Positions 38,285 through 50,616 of a stretch of DNA of 64,000 bases are shown one piece after another. The DNA comes from Pseudomonas alliivorans (GTDB taxonomy: Bacteria > Pseudomonadota > Gammaproteobacteria > Pseudomonadales > Pseudomonadaceae): positions 1 through 64,000 of the forward strand of contig NZ_JAFFZW010000003.1 in assembly GCF_017826695.1 (NCBI RefSeq), written 5' to 3'. Each line of letters starts with the position of its first letter. Position 1 is the first letter of the stretch. Below the pieces are notes generated by a model. The model was not told the origin of the DNA, searched no databases, and saw only the letters and a list, made by a program, of their open reading frames with translations. Position numbers and translations under genes: made by a program.

Positions 38285-38821
38285 TCAAGATTTCAATGCT
38301 TCGGCTAGTTGCGCGATTTTGCCGCGAACTGAGCCATCGATAACCAGGTCGCCGGCGCGGATTACGACACCACCGATAAGGGTGGCATCCTCCGCAGCAT
38401 GCAGGCGCACTTCCCGGCCGAGCCGTGCACTGAGAACCTTGGCGAGTTTGTCTTGCTGTTCTTGGTTCAATGCGAAAGCACTGGTGACATCCACATCGAC
38501 CGATTTTTCCTGCTCGGCCTTGTACAGGTCGAACAGCTCGGCGATCTCCGGCAGAAGCGGGAGACGGTCGTTTTCAGCAACGACGTGGATGAAATTCTGT
38601 GCCTTGGCATCGAACTTGTCGCCACACACTTCAATAAAAGTGGTGGCCTTTTGTGCGCTCGTCAGTCGCGGGGCCTTGAGCATGCGCTGCATGGTGTCGT
38701 CTTGCGACACCGCAGCAGCCAGGCCGAGCATGGCTGACCAATTGGCCAGTTGCTGGTGGGCCTGCGCGTGCTCGAAGGCCGCCTTAGCGTAAGGTCGGGC
38801 CAACGTGGTCAGTTCTGCCAT
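38285..38821 (-). CDS. atpH: ATP synthase delta subunit
   Basis: 178 residues. [20 protein letters not shown] start and the C-terminal [20 protein letters not shown] are conserved. Peripheral-stalk subunit that holds F1 to the b dimer. Confidence 0.96.
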   Translation of the reverse strand: MAELTTLARPYAKAAFEHAQAHQQLANWSAMLGLAAAVSQDDTMQRMLKAPRLTSAQKATTFIEVCGDKFDAKAQNFIHVVAENDRLPLLPEIAELFDLYKAEQEKSVDVDVTSAFALNQEQQDKLAKVLSARLGREVRLHAAEDATLIGGVVIRAGDLVIDGSVRGKIAQLAEALKS

Positions 38822-38833
38822 GATCGCCCTCGC

Positions 38834-39304
38834 TTAAATTTCAGCAGCCAGTTTGTTAACCAGCTCCGCGTGCGCGTTTTGATCGATTGTGGCACCCAGG
38901 ATCTTCTCTGCACCATTGACTGCCAGGCTGCCCAACTGGGCGCGCAAGGCGTCTTTGACACCGTTCAGTTCCTGCTCGATCTCGGCCTGAGCCTGAGCCT
39001 TCACACGGTCAGCTTCAACGCGAGCCTGTTCACGGGCTTCGTCGACAATCTGAGTACCGCGTTTCTTGGCTTGCTCAATGATTTCAGCTGCTTGAGCCTT
39101 AGCTTCGCGCAGTTGTTGACCCACTTTGTCTTGGGCCAGCTCCAGGTCGCGAGCTGCTCGGGAAGCAGCGTCCAGTCCATCCGCGATCTTCTTCTGACGT
39201 TCGTGCAAAGCCGCGATGACCGGAGGCCACACGAACTTCATGCAGAACAGCACAAAAATGAAGAACGCAACGGACTGGCCAATCAGGGTTGCATTAATGT
39301 TCAC
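38834..39304 (-). CDS. atpF: ATP synthase b subunit
   Basis: 156 residues. One N-terminal membrane helix ([20 protein letters not shown]) followed by a long charged, alanine-rich coiled coil. Forms the peripheral stalk dimer. Confidence 0.96.
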   Translation of the reverse strand: MNINATLIGQSVAFFIFVLFCMKFVWPPVIAALHERQKKIADGLDAASRAARDLELAQDKVGQQLREAKAQAAEIIEQAKKRGTQIVDEAREQARVEADRVKAQAQAEIEQELNGVKDALRAQLGSLAVNGAEKILGATIDQNAHAELVNKLAAEI

Positions 39305-39361
39305 GCCAACACCTCGCTCGTTCGTTGTCCATCACACCAATCAACTCGAAAATTCGAGTGA

Positions 39362-39634
<273 letters not shown>

Positions 39635-39758
39635 TTACGTCGTATTGGTTAGGTTTTTTTAATTAAAGCGGTAAAGCAAAATCGTTTGTTACATCAGCCC
39701 TTGCGGGCACCGCCCCGCAGTTCGCGGGACGGTCATCAGATGCGCCCGGAGGCGAATC

Positions 39759-41052
<1,294 letters not shown>

Positions 41053-41198
41053 CGCATTTGCTCCTTGGCTGTCGGTCGCCATCATCTGTAACTTGGCATA
41101 ATTTGTGCCGACAAAATGCGCGCAGAGTATAGGGGCGGTTAAGTCCCTATTCAACAGTCAGGTAGTGATTTCCGACTATACGCTACAGAGCAATTGTT

Positions 41199-42071
41199 TC
41201 AGCGGATGTGAGCAAGCACACCTTGCAACTCATCCAGCGAGTTGTAGCGGATCACCAATTGTCCTTTTCCCTTCTGCCCGTGGCGGATCTGGACTGCAGA
41301 CCCCAAACGCTCGGCCAGACGCTGCTCGAGGCGGCTGATGTCGGGGTCGGTCTTGGCAGGTTCCGCAGGGGTTTCCTTGCCGCTGAGCCACTGCCTGACC
41401 AGTGCTTCTGTCTGGCGTACGGTCAGCCCGCGTGCGACAACATGTCGCGCGCCTTCGACCTGCCTTTCTTCCGGCAGACCGAGCAAGGCACGTGCATGCC
41501 CCATCTCCAGGTCACCGTGAGAGAGCATGGTCTTGATCACTTCAGGCAGCGCAATCAGTCGTAACAGGTTGGCCACACTGACCCGCGACTTGCCGACGGC
41601 ATCGGCCACCTGCTGCTGGGTCAGCTGGAATTCCTGCTGCAGACGCTGCAACGCCATCGCTTCTTCGATGGGATTGAGGTCTTCGCGCTGGATGTTTTCG
41701 ATAAGCGCCATGGCGATGGCGGTTTCATCCGGCACATCGCGAACCATGGCCGGAATCGTCTCCACGCCAGCCTGCTGACTGGCGCGCCAGCGACGCTCAC
41801 CGGCAATGATTTCAAAACGGTTGTCGCCGATCGGGCGAATCACGATCGGCTGCATCACGCCCTGGGACTTGATCGACTGCGCGAGTTCTTCAAGCGCCTG
41901 AGGGTCCATGTCGCGACGCGGCTGGTACTTGCCGCGCTGGATAAGGTCCAGCGGCACATGCTGCAGCTCGCTTGCTGGCGCCTTGACGGCCTGTTCTTCC
42001 AGCGTACTGACGGTTGGACTGCTCAGAAGTGCGTCCAACCCACGTCCGAGACCTCGTTTCTTGACGGCCAT
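41199..42071 (-). CDS. parB: Chromosome partitioning protein ParB
   Basis: 290 residues. N-terminal ParA-interacting start (MAVKKRGLGRGLDALL), the CTPase/clamp motifs (GERRWRAS), HTH (QQVADAVGKSRVSVANLLRL) and a C-terminal dimerisation domain. Binds parS sites near the origin. AAGGAATTCCC lies before the ATG. 9 bp downstream of parA. Confidence 0.96.
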   Translation of the reverse strand: MAVKKRGLGRGLDALLSSPTVSTLEEQAVKAPASELQHVPLDLIQRGKYQPRRDMDPQALEELAQSIKSQGVMQPIVIRPIGDNRFEIIAGERRWRASQQAGVETIPAMVRDVPDETAIAMALIENIQREDLNPIEEAMALQRLQQEFQLTQQQVADAVGKSRVSVANLLRLIALPEVIKTMLSHGDLEMGHARALLGLPEERQVEGARHVVARGLTVRQTEALVRQWLSGKETPAEPAKTDPDISRLEQRLAERLGSAVQIRHGQKGKGQLVIRYNSLDELQGVLAHIR

Positions 42072-42080
42072 GGGAATTCC

Positions 42081-42872
42081 TTAGGTTGGCTGAGCGGTTT
42101 TCGCACCGCGACGTTGACGACGAACCAGCTCACTGGCGAGCGCCAGATAAGCCAGCGCCCCCCGGGAAGACTTGTCGTAGGCCAGCACCGGCATGCCGAA
42201 ACTCGGCGCCTCGGCCAGCCTGATGTTTCTCGGGATGACGGTGTCGTACAGCTGCTCACCAAAGTGCTCCTTGAGCTGAGCAGAGACATCGTTGATCAGG
42301 CTCAGACGCGGGTCGTACATGGTGCGCAGCAAGCCTTCGATCTTCAGTTGCGGATTGAGCAACTCGCCGATTCGCTTGATGTTATCCACAAGGTCGCTAA
42401 GACCTTCCAGTGCAAAGTACTCGCATTGCATGGGGATAATCACGCCATCGGACGCCACCAGGGCGTTGAGCGTGAGCATCGACAGCGAGGGTGGGCAGTC
42501 GATGAGAATGTAATCGTAGTTTTCGCGGATCGGCGCCAGCGCGTTGCGCAAACGGCTCTCCTTCATCTGCATTTCCAGCAGTACCACCTCGCCTGCAGTC
42601 AGGTCGCGGTTGGCCGGAAGCAGTTGATAACCACCGTGCTCGGAAAACTGCATGGCCTCGGCCAGGTCACATTCGCCAATCAGCAGGTCGTAGACGGAGT
42701 TTTCGAGGTTATGTTTATCCACACCGCTCCCCATGGTCGCATTGCCCTGGGGATCGAGGTCGATGAGCAGCACGCGTCGTTTGGTAGCGACCAGTGACGC
42801 GGCGAGGTTGATGCATGTGGTGGTCTTGCCTACCCCACCTTTCTGGTTCGCTATCGCGAATACCTTAGCCAT
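42081..42872 (-). CDS. parA: Chromosome partitioning ATPase ParA (Soj)
   Basis: 263 residues from the ATG at 42872 (MAKVFAIANQKGGVGKTTT); the in-frame start at 42890 adds only six residues. Deviant Walker A KGGVGKTT at 11-18 and Walker B-like LIDCPPSL. Works with ParB for origin segregation. Confidence 0.96.
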   Translation of the reverse strand: MAKVFAIANQKGGVGKTTTCINLAASLVATKRRVLLIDLDPQGNATMGSGVDKHNLENSVYDLLIGECDLAEAMQFSEHGGYQLLPANRDLTAGEVVLLEMQMKESRLRNALAPIRENYDYILIDCPPSLSMLTLNALVASDGVIIPMQCEYFALEGLSDLVDNIKRIGELLNPQLKIEGLLRTMYDPRLSLINDVSAQLKEHFGEQLYDTVIPRNIRLAEAPSFGMPVLAYDKSSRGALAYLALASELVRRQRRGAKTAQPT

Positions 42873-42890
42873 TATCGCTTGTGTTCCCAA

Positions 42891-43538
42891 TCATGCCGTG
42901 CGGCGCAGTATCAGCAGATGGCGTTGGCCTTGGCAACCCGGAACGGTCAAGGCTTGTGCGCTATCGAGGTGAAAATCCGTGGGCAATGCTACCAGTTCAT
43001 CGGCAGGATGCAGCCCTTTCATCGCCAGCCAGCGTGTCTGTGTGTCGCCCATGTGGCGAGTCCATCCGGCAAAGTCTTCCAGACTGCTGAACGCCCGGGA
43101 AATGATTCCGTTGAACGGTACATCCGGCTGATAGGTTTCAGCGCGACTGTGGATAACCTCAAGGTTATCCAGCTTCAGCTCCAGTTTGACCTGGGTCTGG
43201 AAGCGGGTCTTCTTGCCGTTGCTGTCCAGCAGCGAGACGTTCATCTGCGGAAACATGATCGCCATGGGGATGCCGGGCATCCCACCGCCGCTGCCCACAT
43301 CAAGCCAACGTTCGTTTTCGGCGTCACTGTCGATGAAAGGAATCACGCTGAGGCTGTCGAGCAAGTGCCGGGACACCATTTCGTCCGGGTTACGCACAGC
43401 CGTGAGGTTGTACGCCTTGTTCCACTTGATCAAAAGCGCCAGATAGGCCAGCAGCTGCTCGTGCTGGACCGGCGTGAGCTCGATGCCCAGAGCGCGTGCG
43501 CCTGTGGATAACTCTTCGGCGTGTTGCGGGGTGACCAT
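42891..43538 (-). CDS. rsmG: 16S rRNA (guanine527-N7)-methyltransferase
   Basis: 215 residues from the ATG at 43538; a TTG at 43547 is a less likely start. SAM-binding motif [16 protein letters not shown]. Methylates G527 of 16S rRNA. The start is within a few bases of the mnmG stop, giving the usual mnmG-rsmG-parA-parB order. Confidence 0.95.
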   Translation of the reverse strand: MVTPQHAEELSTGARALGIELTPVQHEQLLAYLALLIKWNKAYNLTAVRNPDEMVSRHLLDSLSVIPFIDSDAENERWLDVGSGGGMPGIPMAIMFPQMNVSLLDSNGKKTRFQTQVKLELKLDNLEVIHSRAETYQPDVPFNGIISRAFSSLEDFAGWTRHMGDTQTRWLAMKGLHPADELVALPTDFHLDSAQALTVPGCQGQRHLLILRRTA

Positions 43539-43543
43539 CGAAC

Positions 43544-45439
43544 TCAAGCGCTTTGCTCCAACTGACGGCCGGCGCCGCGTTTTTTCAAGTGAATCATCAA
43601 CAGGGAAATCGCTGCTGGCGTAACACCTGGAATGCGGGACGCCTGCCCCAGGGTTTCGGGACGCGTTATCCCCAGCTTGCTTTGAATTTCTTTCGACAGA
43701 CCGGAAATCCCGGCGTAATCGATGTCTTCAGGCAGCTTCGTGTCTTCGCTCGCACGCAAACGGGCGATTTCGTCCTGTTGCCGATCAATGTAACCAGCGT
43801 ATTTGGTCTTGATCTCGACCTGCTCGGCGACTTGCGGATCAGTGCAACCCTCACCGGTGAGGGAGATCAGGCTGGCGTAATCGATTTCCGGACGCGTCAG
43901 CAGATTGAGCAGATTGTATTCGTGGGTCAGTGGCGTACCGAAATGCGCCGCGATGGCATCGCCTTGTTCAGTACCCGGACGAACCCAGGTGCTCTTCAGA
44001 CGTTGTTCTTCCAGCGCGATGTTTTCACGTTTGGTGCAGAACGCAGCCCAACGCGCATCGTCGACCAGACCCAGTTCGCGACCTTTTTCGGTCAGACGCA
44101 GGTCGGCGTTGTCTTCACGGAGAATCAAACGGTACTCGGCACGGGATGTGAACATCCGGTAAGGCTCTTGCGTACCCAGCGTGATCAGGTCGTCGACCAG
44201 CACGCCGATGTACGCCTCGTCACGACGCGGGCACCAGCTGTCACGCCCCTGCGCGCGCAATGCCGCGTTGGTTCCGGCCAGCAAACCTTGAGCACCCGCT
44301 TCTTCGTAGCCGGTTGTGCCGTTGATCTGTCCTGCGAAGAACAGGCCGCCGATCACCTTGGTTTCGAGGCTGTACTTCAGATCGCGCGGGTCGAAGTAGT
44401 CGTACTCGATGGCGTAGCCAGGGCGAACGATGTGCGCATTTTCCATACCGCGAATCGAACGAACGATCTGCAATTGCACGTCGAACGGCAGAGACGTGGA
44501 GATACCGTTCGGGTACAGCTCGTGGGTCGTCAAACCTTCCGGCTCGATGAAGACCTGATGGCTTTCCTTGTCGGCAAAGCGGTGGATCTTGTCTTCGATC
44601 GACGGGCAATAGCGCGGGCCGATCCCTTCGATCACGCCGGAATACATCGGCGAGCGATCAAGGTTGGACGCAATGATTTCGTGTGTCCGCGCATTGGTGT
44701 GGGTAATCCAGCAACTCACCTGCGAGGGGTGCTGTTCCTTGGAGCCCATGAACGACATGACTGGAATCGGCGTATCGCCCGGTTGTTCGGTCATCACCGA
44801 AAAATCCACAGAGCGGCCATCGATGCGCGGCGGCGTGCCTGTTTTCAGCCGGCCTACACGCAATGGCAATTCGCGCAGACGGTGTGCAAGCGCGATAGAC
44901 GGCGGATCACCTGCACGGCCACCCGAATAATTCTGCATACCGATGTGGATAAGACCGCCCAGAAACGTGCCGGTGGTCAATACAACGGAATCGGCCATGA
45001 AACGCAGGCCCATTTGCGTCACCACACCACGGACCTGGTCCTGTTCAACGATCAAGTCATCGCAGGATTGCTGAAATATCCACAGGTTCGCCTGGTTTTC
45101 GAGCGTTTCGCGAATAGCGGCCTTGTACAGAACACGGTCTGCCTGGGCACGGGTCGCCCGTACGGCCGGGCCTTTACGGCTGTTCAACACGCGGAACTGA
45201 ATGCCGCCCTTGTCAGTGGCCATGGCCATCGCACCGCCGAGGGCGTCGATTTCTTTGACCAGATGACTTTTGCCAATGCCGCCGATCGCAGGGTTGCAGC
45301 TCATCTGGCCGAGGGTTTCCACGTTATGCGTCAACAGCAGGGTTTTGACACCCATGCGTGCCGACGCAAGTGCGGCCTCGGTACCGGCATGACCGCCACC
45401 GATGACGATCACTTCAAAACGGGAAGGGAAATCCACCAC
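43544..45439 (-). CDS. mnmG: tRNA uridine-5-carboxymethylaminomethyl modification enzyme MnmG
   Basis: 631 residues. FAD-binding [20 protein letters not shown] (11-30), the family motif [12 protein letters not shown] and a C-terminal helical domain that binds MnmE. With MnmE it modifies U34 of tRNAs. The upstream 665-bp gap has DnaA-box-like repeats. Confidence 0.97.
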   Translation of the reverse strand: MVDFPSRFEVIVIGGGHAGTEAALASARMGVKTLLLTHNVETLGQMSCNPAIGGIGKSHLVKEIDALGGAMAMATDKGGIQFRVLNSRKGPAVRATRAQADRVLYKAAIRETLENQANLWIFQQSCDDLIVEQDQVRGVVTQMGLRFMADSVVLTTGTFLGGLIHIGMQNYSGGRAGDPPSIALAHRLRELPLRVGRLKTGTPPRIDGRSVDFSVMTEQPGDTPIPVMSFMGSKEQHPSQVSCWITHTNARTHEIIASNLDRSPMYSGVIEGIGPRYCPSIEDKIHRFADKESHQVFIEPEGLTTHELYPNGISTSLPFDVQLQIVRSIRGMENAHIVRPGYAIEYDYFDPRDLKYSLETKVIGGLFFAGQINGTTGYEEAGAQGLLAGTNAALRAQGRDSWCPRRDEAYIGVLVDDLITLGTQEPYRMFTSRAEYRLILREDNADLRLTEKGRELGLVDDARWAAFCTKRENIALEEQRLKSTWVRPGTEQGDAIAAHFGTPLTHEYNLLNLLTRPEIDYASLISLTGEGCTDPQVAEQVEIKTKYAGYIDRQQDEIARLRASEDTKLPEDIDYAGISGLSKEIQSKLGITRPETLGQASRIPGVTPAAISLLMIHLKKRGAGRQLEQSA

Positions 45440-46104
45440 GCACCTCGTGCCTGTTGTCGATGGGAAATTGGGATAGCTGACAAGTATAGGGACTTACCCC
45501 ACCTGAATGAAACCCGTTGCACAAAATTTAACCAGCTGTGGAAAACTCGCGAATAAAGAAAATAAAAAGGAAAGAAAGTTTATAAAGCCTTGTTTTTATG
45601 TTTATTCTTACTGAGCAACGTTTCTGTGGATAGATTGCTACAGGCCTTTATCTGCTTTGTGTACAGAGAATTAAAAGTCTGTGTTCATGTGCCAATGAGG
45701 GGTTGGGATAACTGCCCTGAGCCTGTGGATTAAAGTGCACTTTGTCCACAGGCGGGTTTATCTTCAGGTTTCAGGCCCGGTTATCAACCGAGCTGAAGCG
45801 TGGTTATGCACAGGGCTTATTTTACGGAAAATGATGAAATCAGAGCTCTGTCGAAGGATGGTCAGTCAAAAAGGGGCTGCCTGATCGTCACAGAGAGGGC
45901 ATCTCGAAGCGCGTTGTGTATTGAAGCGATCAATCGTCGGCTACAGGAATCATGATCAGGCAATGCGACGGGGGAACGTTTTGGTAGCGCGGAGGGGGTT
46001 ATCAACAGGCAGCAGGGACGGTTGCCGTCCCTTCAGACTGACTCAGGGGGTGAGAAAGCTGGTTGCCTGACACTGTCAGATGAGAAGCATCTGTTATTGA
46101 GGGA
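45440..46104. other. mnmG-mnmE intergenic region with near-consensus DnaA boxes
   Basis: 665 bp without a gene. An AT-rich tract (45551-45612) lies next to several one-mismatch DnaA boxes: TGTGGATAG (45625), TGTGGATTA (45724), TTGTCCACA (45742), TTATGCACA (45804) and TTATCAACA (45999). A hairpin GGGACGG/CCGTCCC at 46015-46031 probably terminates mnmE. The arrangement resembles an E. coli-type origin beside mnmG. Confidence 0.5.
46015..46031 (-). terminator. Hairpin downstream of mnmE
   Basis: GGGACGG TTG CCGTCCC, a perfect 7-bp stem about 74 bp past the mnmE stop codon; no long T-run follows on the minus strand, so it may be weak. Confidence 0.45.
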
Positions 46105-47475
46105 CTATTTTCCGATGCAGAAGCTGGAAAAGATCCTGCCGAGCAGGTCATCGGAGCTGAAAGCACCGGTGATTTCACCCAGGGACTGCTGAGCCTGGCG
46201 CAAATCCTCCGCCAACAGCTCTCCAGCGCCGGCAAGCGTCAATTGTGCCCTGCCGTGCTCAAGGGAGTCACTGGCATGGCGCAGGGCTTCAAGGTGACGC
46301 CGACGGGCGCTGAAGCTGCTTTCAGACGTCTGTTCATACCCCATGCACGCTTTGAGATGTTCACGCAGAAGTTCCAGACCTTCGCCACCGGCCCTGGCGC
46401 TCAGGCTGATGGTGACATGGCCGTCCGGGCTGGTTTCCAGGCCTGTGAGGTCGCCGCTCAGGTCTGACTTGTTCCGAATCAGTGTGACCTTGGCCGGGTC
46501 CGGCCGCTCTTCCAGAAACTCAGGCCACAGGGCAAAGGGATCATTCGCTTCCGGTGCTGTGGCATCCACCACCAGCAGGATCCTGTCCGCCTCACCAATC
46601 GCCTTGAGCGCACGTTGTACACCGATCATTTCGACCTGATCCTGTGTGTCCCGCAAGCCTGCGGTGTCCACCACGTGCAATGGCATTCCGTCGATGTGGA
46701 TATGTTCACGCAGTACGTCGCGAGTAGTGCCGGCGATCTCGGTGACGATCGCAGCCTCACGTCCAGCCAGTGCATTGAGCAGACTGGATTTGCCCGCGTT
46801 CGGCCTGCCAGCAATGACCACGGTCATGCCGTCGCGCAACAATGCTCCCTGCCCGGCTTCGCGCAAGACTGTGGATAACTCGGCACGCACTTCGTCGAGC
46901 ATGCTCAGTACATGGCCATCGGCAAGAAAGTCGATTTCCTCTTCCGGGAAGTCGATCGCCGCTTCCACGTAGATTCGCAGACCGATCAGTTTCTCGGTCA
47001 ACTTATCCACACGCTGGGAAAAAGCACCCTGCAACGAGCGCAATGCATTGCGGGCAGCCTGTGCAGAACTTGCCTCAATCAGATCGGCAATCGCTTCGGC
47101 CTGTGCCAGGTCCAGCTTATCGTTGAGAAACGCACGCTCGCTGAATTCACCCGGGCGGGCCAGCCGGCTGCCCAATTCCAGGCAGCGCTGCAGCAACATA
47201 TCGAGCACGATCGGACCACCGTGGCCCTGCAGTTCCAGAACATCTTCGCCGGTAAAGGAGTTGGGGCCAGGGAAGAACAGTGCGATGCCTTCGTCCAGTG
47301 TCTGGCCAGATGCATCTGCGAACGGTCCGTAATGGGCATAACGGGGTTTGGGCTCACGCCCGATTATCGCCTGAGCCGCTTTGCTGGCCAGCGGACCTGA
47401 AATACGGACAATGCCGACGCCACCACGACCTTGAGCAGTGGCGATGGCAGCGATGGTTTCACGAGGGACGTTCAT
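46105..47475 (-). CDS. mnmE: tRNA modification GTPase MnmE
   Basis: 456 residues from the ATG at 47475 ([19 protein letters not shown]). Folate-binding N-terminal domain, G domain with [17 protein letters not shown] and NKSD motifs, and the C-terminal catalytic FCIGK. Partner of MnmG. The longer frame from 47517 lacks support. Confidence 0.97.
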   Translation of the reverse strand: MNVPRETIAAIATAQGRGGVGIVRISGPLASKAAQAIIGREPKPRYAHYGPFADASGQTLDEGIALFFPGPNSFTGEDVLELQGHGGPIVLDMLLQRCLELGSRLARPGEFSERAFLNDKLDLAQAEAIADLIEASSAQAARNALRSLQGAFSQRVDKLTEKLIGLRIYVEAAIDFPEEEIDFLADGHVLSMLDEVRAELSTVLREAGQGALLRDGMTVVIAGRPNAGKSSLLNALAGREAAIVTEIAGTTRDVLREHIHIDGMPLHVVDTAGLRDTQDQVEMIGVQRALKAIGEADRILLVVDATAPEANDPFALWPEFLEERPDPAKVTLIRNKSDLSGDLTGLETSPDGHVTISLSARAGGEGLELLREHLKACMGYEQTSESSFSARRRHLEALRHASDSLEHGRAQLTLAGAGELLAEDLRQAQQSLGEITGAFSSDDLLGRIFSSFCIGK

Positions 47476-47506
47476 GGTCCGGCTCCTGGACAACTGACAG
47501 ATAGCA

Positions 47507-47530
47507 AAACGCCCCACGAGGGGGCGCTTT
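47507..47530 (-). terminator. Terminator between yidC and mnmE
   Basis: On the minus strand: GCGCCCC, loop CTCGT, GGGGCG then TTTT. It lies between the yidC stop codon and the mnmE start and would reduce read-through. Confidence 0.75.
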
Positions 47531-47553
47531 GTGAAACTTATTCACAGGTTAGA

Positions 47554-49239
47554 TCAGACAGCTGCTTTCTTGGTAGCGGCTTCGATCTTGCGAGTGATGT
47601 ACGCCTGCTGAGCGATCGACAGGGTGTTGTTCACAACCCAGTACAGAACCAGACCGGCAGGGAACCACAAGAAGAAGAACGTGAAGATGATTGGCATCAT
47701 TTTCATGACCTTGGCCTGCATCGGATCCGGAGGAGTCGGGTTCAGACGCTGCTGAATGAACATGGTCGCGCCCATGATGATCGGCAGGATGAAGAACGGA
47801 TCCTTGATCGACAGGTCGGTAATCCACAGGATCCATGGAGCCTGACGCATTTCCACGCTTTCCAGCAGTACCCAGTACAGCGACAGGAAAACCGGCATCT
47901 GTACAAGAATCGGCAAGCATCCACCCAGCGGGTTGATCTTCTCTTTCTTGTACAACTCCATCATCGCCTGGGACATTTTCTGGCGATCATCGCCATGTTG
48001 TTCCTTCAGCAAGGCCAGTTTCGGAGCCACGGCGCGCATGCGTGCCATGGATTTGTAGCTGGCTGCGGAGAGCGGGAAGAACAGGCCCTTGATCAGCATG
48101 GTCAGAACAATGATCGACCAGCCCCAGTTCCCGAGAATTGCGTGGATATGTTGCAGCAGCCAGAAGATAGGCTGGGCAATGAACCACAGGAAGCCGTAGT
48201 CGACAGTCAGTTCCAGACCTGGGGATAACTCTTTGAGTACCGCCTGGCTTTTCGGACCTGCATACAAGGTCGCGGTCGCCTCGCCTTTGGCGCCCGGAGC
48301 AACGGTCAACGTCGGGCTGGTGAAGCCGATGATGTAGTTACCCTGGCTGTCTTTGCGAGTCTGAACCAGGTTTGCCGCGTTGTGATCAGGGATCCACGCC
48401 GTCACAAAGTAGTGTTGCAACCAGGCAACCCAGCCACCTTGGACCGTTTCCTTGACCTGACCCTTGTCGATATCTTTCATCGACACTTTTTTGTAGGGCT
48501 CTGCAGCTGTCCACAGTGCCGCACCCAGATAGGTGGCGGTACCGGTAGCCGTGGTCGACGATGGATCGGAACTGGCGTCGCGCTTCAATTGTGCGAACAG
48601 ATTACCAGCCCAAGGCTGAGCGCTCTGGTTATCCACAACGTAGGTCACGACCAGGTCGTAAAGGCCACGTTTGAATGTGAAACGCTTGATGTAATTGATG
48701 CCGTTTTCCGAGAACTTCAGGTCCACGACCATATCGTTCTGGCCATCAGCCAGTTGATAAGTCTTCTGAGTGGACGTGTAAACCGGACGACCGGCGGCAC
48801 GAGCATCGGGACCGTTGGTACCCGTCAGGCCGCTTTGGGCCAGAAAAGTACGCTCGCCACCGTTGTCGAACAGCTGAAACGGCACTTCAGGACGGTCCTG
48901 ACGACGAGGGTAAAGAGGCAGACGAAGCTGAACCACGTCACCACCCACCGGATCGATCGCCAGATCGAGCACGTCGGTCTTGACCTGAATCAGGTCTTTG
49001 CTGGCTACGGCCGGAGTTTCAAGAGGAGCCGCGGCATTGGTTGCGTTCGCGCTTGGAACATCAGCGCTGGCGGAACCATTATTACCAGCAGCCGTATCCG
49101 GAATACCCGGTGCGGTGTTGCTGGCTGCAACATTCTGGGTCGGCATGGCTGCCTGACCGTAGTCCTGGTTCCATTTCAGAACCCCGACGTAGGTCACGAT
49201 TGCCAGGGCGACGATCAGGATCGTGCGTTTAATATCCAT
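47554..49239 (-). CDS. yidC: Membrane protein insertase YidC
   Basis: 561 residues. N-terminal membrane anchor (MDIKRTILIVALAIVTYVGVL), a large periplasmic domain (about 60-350) and the conserved C-terminal five-helix insertase core with the hydrophilic-groove segment (LPILVQMPVFLSLYWVL). Inserts membrane proteins alone or with Sec. Three bases from the yidD stop. Confidence 0.97.
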   Translation of the reverse strand: MDIKRTILIVALAIVTYVGVLKWNQDYGQAAMPTQNVAASNTAPGIPDTAAGNNGSASADVPSANATNAAAPLETPAVASKDLIQVKTDVLDLAIDPVGGDVVQLRLPLYPRRQDRPEVPFQLFDNGGERTFLAQSGLTGTNGPDARAAGRPVYTSTQKTYQLADGQNDMVVDLKFSENGINYIKRFTFKRGLYDLVVTYVVDNQSAQPWAGNLFAQLKRDASSDPSSTTATGTATYLGAALWTAAEPYKKVSMKDIDKGQVKETVQGGWVAWLQHYFVTAWIPDHNAANLVQTRKDSQGNYIIGFTSPTLTVAPGAKGEATATLYAGPKSQAVLKELSPGLELTVDYGFLWFIAQPIFWLLQHIHAILGNWGWSIIVLTMLIKGLFFPLSAASYKSMARMRAVAPKLALLKEQHGDDRQKMSQAMMELYKKEKINPLGGCLPILVQMPVFLSLYWVLLESVEMRQAPWILWITDLSIKDPFFILPIIMGATMFIQQRLNPTPPDPMQAKVMKMMPIIFTFFFLWFPAGLVLYWVVNNTLSIAQQAYITRKIEAATKKAAV

Positions 49240-49241
49240 GA

Positions 49242-49487
49242 TTACTCGGCCATCGAAGAAGAACGGGAGGTGGGGACAGGTGGAACCGGGTCATAACCAC
49301 CGGGATTCCACGGATGACAGCGACCCAGGCGGCGCATTGCCAGCCAGCCGCCGCGCAAAAGGCCATGATTATCGATGGCTTCATACGCGTAGCAGGAGCA
49401 ACTGGGGTAGAAACGACAGTGACTGGCCATCAGCGGGCTAATGGCATAGCGATAAAACTGGATCGGAACGAGCGCCAGTTTACGCAT
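49242..49487 (-). CDS. yidD: Membrane protein insertion efficiency factor YidD
   Basis: 81 residues. [15 protein letters not shown] and the [20 protein letters not shown] block are conserved in YidD. Overlaps the rnpA 3' end by 8 nt. Confidence 0.95.
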   Translation of the reverse strand: MRKLALVPIQFYRYAISPLMASHCRFYPSCSCYAYEAIDNHGLLRGGWLAMRRLGRCHPWNPGGYDPVPPVPTSRSSSMAE

Positions 49488-49881
49488 CGGGACTGTCCAC
49501 CCCTGCAGGTTCGGTTTTTGTCTGCGGAGCAGGTTGGCTGCGTGCCAGACGTTTCCACAGCTTGCCGAAATGCTGAATCAGTTCAGGGTTTTCTACATCA
49601 CCCAAACCTTTACGCGCGACGATAACGATATCCCAACCGACCAAGCTGTCTTGGTGTTGGCGAAATGATTCGCGCATCAGGCGTTTCAAACGATTGCGCT
49701 GAACGGAGAGCTTGACGCTCTTTTTACCTATAACCAGCCCCAGGCGGGGATGATCGAGGTCGTTGTTGCGCGCAAGGAGCAGGAGATTTTTCCCCGGAAC
49801 CTTGCCGGTAGGGGAGTCAAAGACTGCCTTGAAATGCCGGGGAGTCAGCAAACGCTTTTCCCGACTGAAGTCTCGACTCAC
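49480..49881 (-). CDS. rnpA: Ribonuclease P protein component
   Basis: About 133 residues if translation begins at the GTG at 49881 ([13 protein letters not shown]). The AGGAGG sequence overlaps this GTG, so the exact start is uncertain. The RNR motif [21 protein letters not shown] is intact. The protein subunit of RNase P, 16 bp after rpmH. Confidence 0.92.
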   Translation of the reverse strand: MSRDFSREKRLLTPRHFKAVFDSPTGKVPGKNLLLLARNNDLDHPRLGLVIGKKSVKLSVQRNRLKRLMRESFRQHQDSLVGWDIVIVARKGLGDVENPELIQHFGKLWKRLARSQPAPQTKTEPAGVDSPDA

Positions 49882-49897
49882 CTCCTGTGCCGATTTA

Positions 49898-50032
49898 TCA
49901 AACTGCCAGACGCTTACGGCCTTTGGCGCGACGACGCGACAGAACGGCACGGCCGTTTTTGGTGGCCATACGTGCACGGAAACCGTGGGTGCGGGCGCGC
50001 TTGATAGTGCTGGGTTGGAAAGTACGTTTCAT
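49898..50032 (-). CDS. rpmH: 50S ribosomal protein L34
   Basis: 44 residues ([19 protein letters not shown]...KRLAV), stop TGA at 49898-49900. Too short for many gene finders but the sequence is unmistakable. First gene of the rpmH-rnpA-yidD-yidC operon, divergent from dnaA across oriC. Confidence 0.97.
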
Positions 50033-50616
50033 GGCGTGTTACCTGGTTCGTCCACTACGGGCCGGAATGGCCCCCGTTTTAAGAGACCGGGGATTCTAGA
50101 GAAAGCAGGCCCGCAGGTCAATTTCCAACCAGCTTTTCTTCAATAACGGTCTATAGGGGTATTTTTCCGTCTTCTGTGGGAGGGAACCCTCACGTACCTG
50201 ACCGTTGTTATAGAAATAAAGAAGGAGAGTATTTAAAGCTTTTTTATAAAGCTTATAATTCTTACGTCGCTCATATCTGTGGATAAAACGCTAGAGACCT
50301 GATTTTACATGGTGTACAGCGTTTCAAAAGGCTGTCGAGAAACCGTGCCCTGCCTGTGCTGCAACCTCGGAAAAGCTGTGCATGAATAGCTGTTTTATCC
50401 ACAGGCGCGTTATCCACAGACTTCAACCCCGACTTATGCAATGGGCTGAAGTGTTCTTATCCACAGACCTTATGCACATACCGTTCGTCGCGTGTCAGCC
50501 CTCCAAATCAATGATTTATAGCCGACTGTTAGCAACCTACATGTGGATAAGTCTTCAGCGGACCGTTACAATGGCGGCTGTTTTTGCCTCACCGGCTTTC
50601 GACTTAGGGGATATCC
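50033..50616. other. oriC: Candidate chromosomal origin oriC (rpmH-dnaA)
   Basis: 584 bp without a gene. Perfect DnaA boxes: TGTGGATAA at 50278-50286 and 50542-50550, TTATCCACA at 50395-50403, 50410-50418 and 50457-50465, plus a TTATGCACA variant at 50470. An AT-rich tract at about 50203-50265 could be the unwinding element. This is the established Pseudomonas oriC position. It also contains the promoters of rpmH and dnaA. Confidence 0.9.

Noticed and set aside
36656..38308. 550-codon frame opposite atpA
   Set aside because: Antisense shadow of atpA.
43553..45556. 667-codon frame opposite mnmG
   Set aside because: Antisense shadow of mnmG.
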